A stretch of DNA of 44,778 bases. Origin: a virus. Position numbers and translations under genes: made by a program. Below, in pieces: positions 44,081 to 44,778 of the stretch (its first letter is position 1; each line of letters starts with the position of its first letter). The stretch is from positions 1 through 44,778 of the IMG/VR virus record IMGVR_UViG_3300010885_022212, one strand, 5' to 3'. The notes below the pieces were generated by a model. That model saw nothing but the letters and a program-made list of their open reading frames with translations, was not told the DNA's origin and searched no databases.

Positions 44081-44778
44081 TTATAAAACTAAAAGCCTTC
44101 GAGAATTACCATTAGAATCTTGACAGGTTATATATCCACTAGCGGATGTTCCGTTAGAGAGAGATAAAGGTTGTGTTGTATATGCACCGAACCTTACATT
44201 TGTTCCTAAATCTATATACTTTGTATCTGTCCCAGGGTATAATTTTAATCCAACCTGGTCAGAACTGTTTTCTGCCCCATTTACAGAAATAAGACTATGA
44301 CCGTTAGAGTCAGCGCCAGTTACCCTAACATGACTCACCGCAGAATTTGCATTAGAAATTTCAAATTGAGTAAAACTATTATAGGTGTTAAACAATATAG
44401 AATTAGAATCTGGAGTTTTGATGTATAATTTTCCGACACTAGAAGAAACAGCCGCGTTATCATTCCAGGTGGTTAAGCTGGTGTATATGCTAGAGGTTAA
44501 ATTGGAGCTACCATTTATAACCCCGTACGTATTAAACTCCATACCGTATCTTCCGTTACTCAAAGCAACTGCATTATAGCATTCTATTTCTCCAGCTGTC
44601 TGAGCATAAAAACCAGATCTTGTATTTAAACTAGAAGTAGTATTTTTAGCATCTATTTGTGAATTGGAATAAGAATTATAACCATTGGTGGTATTATAAG
44701 TTGCTTGGGAATACTTAGCATTTATTTGAGAATGGTTTTCAGCCAAATAACCAGCTAAATTGTGATTTGAATTGGCAT
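44081..44778 (-). CDS. Fibre-like protein, C-terminal part only (5' end beyond window)
   Basis: The reading frame is open to the right edge of the window, so the start is missing and 231 codons are seen. A TTG at 44746 should not be taken as the start. The visible part begins with Asn/Ser/Ala-rich repeats in which AENHSQINAKYSQATYN is echoed by SNSQIDAKNTTSSLN. Next comes a beta-rich part (YGMEFNTYGVINGSSNLTSS, KLYIKTPDSNSILFNTYNS) and a C-terminus with LKLYPGTDTKYIDLGTNVRF and CQDSNGNSRRLLVL. This resembles the distal part of a trimeric fibre or adhesin, but no S74 domain is present and no family is recognised. It is upstream of the vWA gene on the same strand. Confidence 0.7.
   Translation of the reverse strand, partial: ANSNHNLAGYLAENHSQINAKYSQATYNTTNGYNSYSNSQIDAKNTTSSLNTRSGFYAQTAGEIECYNAVALSNGRYGMEFNTYGVINGSSNLTSSIYTSLTTWNDNAAVSSSVGKLYIKTPDSNSILFNTYNSFTQFEISNANSAVSHVRVTGADSNGHSLISVNGAENSSDQVGLKLYPGTDTKYIDLGTNVRFGAYTTQPLSLSNGTSASGYITCQDSNGNSRRLLVL

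Noticed and set aside
44081-44746. TTG at 44746 as the start of the right-edge gene
   Set aside because: The frame stays open to the window end, so the real start is probably outside.
1-44778. tRNA genes, endolysin, tape measure, integrase or transposase
   Set aside because: Gaps between genes are too small for tRNAs and no product showed the relevant motifs.

Overview
The window looks like a piece of the late (virion structural) region of a large, AT-rich, contractile-tailed phage of the broad T4-like kind. The evidence is a T4 gp44/RFC-type clamp-loader ATPase next to a dUTPase, then a gp25-like baseplate protein, a gp6/baseplate-J-like protein and a series of very large fibre and adhesin genes. 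Nearly every gene stops with TAA (one TAG, no TGA). Start codons almost never have a Shine-Dalgarno sequence. That weak SD use would fit a Bacteroidota-type host, but this is only an inference.

Layout. (1) 71-1629, plus strand: a 53-aa protein, dUTPase and clamp-loader large subunit, joined by identical stop-start junctions. (2) 1630-2199, minus strand: one hypothetical protein. (3) 2237-15054, plus strand: the baseplate block, with gp25-like, gp6-like, two giant proteins carrying PKD/Ig-like and NHL-type beta-propeller modules, and two smaller proteins. (4) 15064-24556: a fibre block with a Cys-rich YadA-head-like fibre ending in an S74 chaperone, a mini-fibre with a second S74 domain, a collagen-like fibre, a tail-fibre assembly chaperone, and a protein made of 14 RCC1 repeats. 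(5) 24605-31160: a LamG protein whose jelly roll is interrupted by a propeller, then three tandem paralogues, the last ending in a glycine-rich gp38-like adhesin. (6) 31169-32510: three small proteins, one ferritin/Dps-like. (7) 32483-44778, minus strand: a GT4 glycosyltransferase, an 1821-aa collagen plus Asp-box-repeat fibre, a 1635-aa protein with a complete von Willebrand A MIDAS and an Ig domain, and the C-terminal part of another fibre that runs off the right edge.

The genes probably work together to build the tail baseplate and an unusually large set of host-contact proteins on both strands. The most interesting regulatory signal is a T4-late-promoter-like TAAATA core lying exactly 6 nt before the ATG of five genes. 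This predicts nearly leaderless late mRNAs. The most interesting proteins are the double seven-bladed RCC1 protein, the vWA virion protein, the propeller-in-LamG protein and the three paralogues with exchanged middle segments. There is no gene-free stretch over 300 bases, and no tRNA, CRISPR array, transposase or reverse transcriptase was seen.
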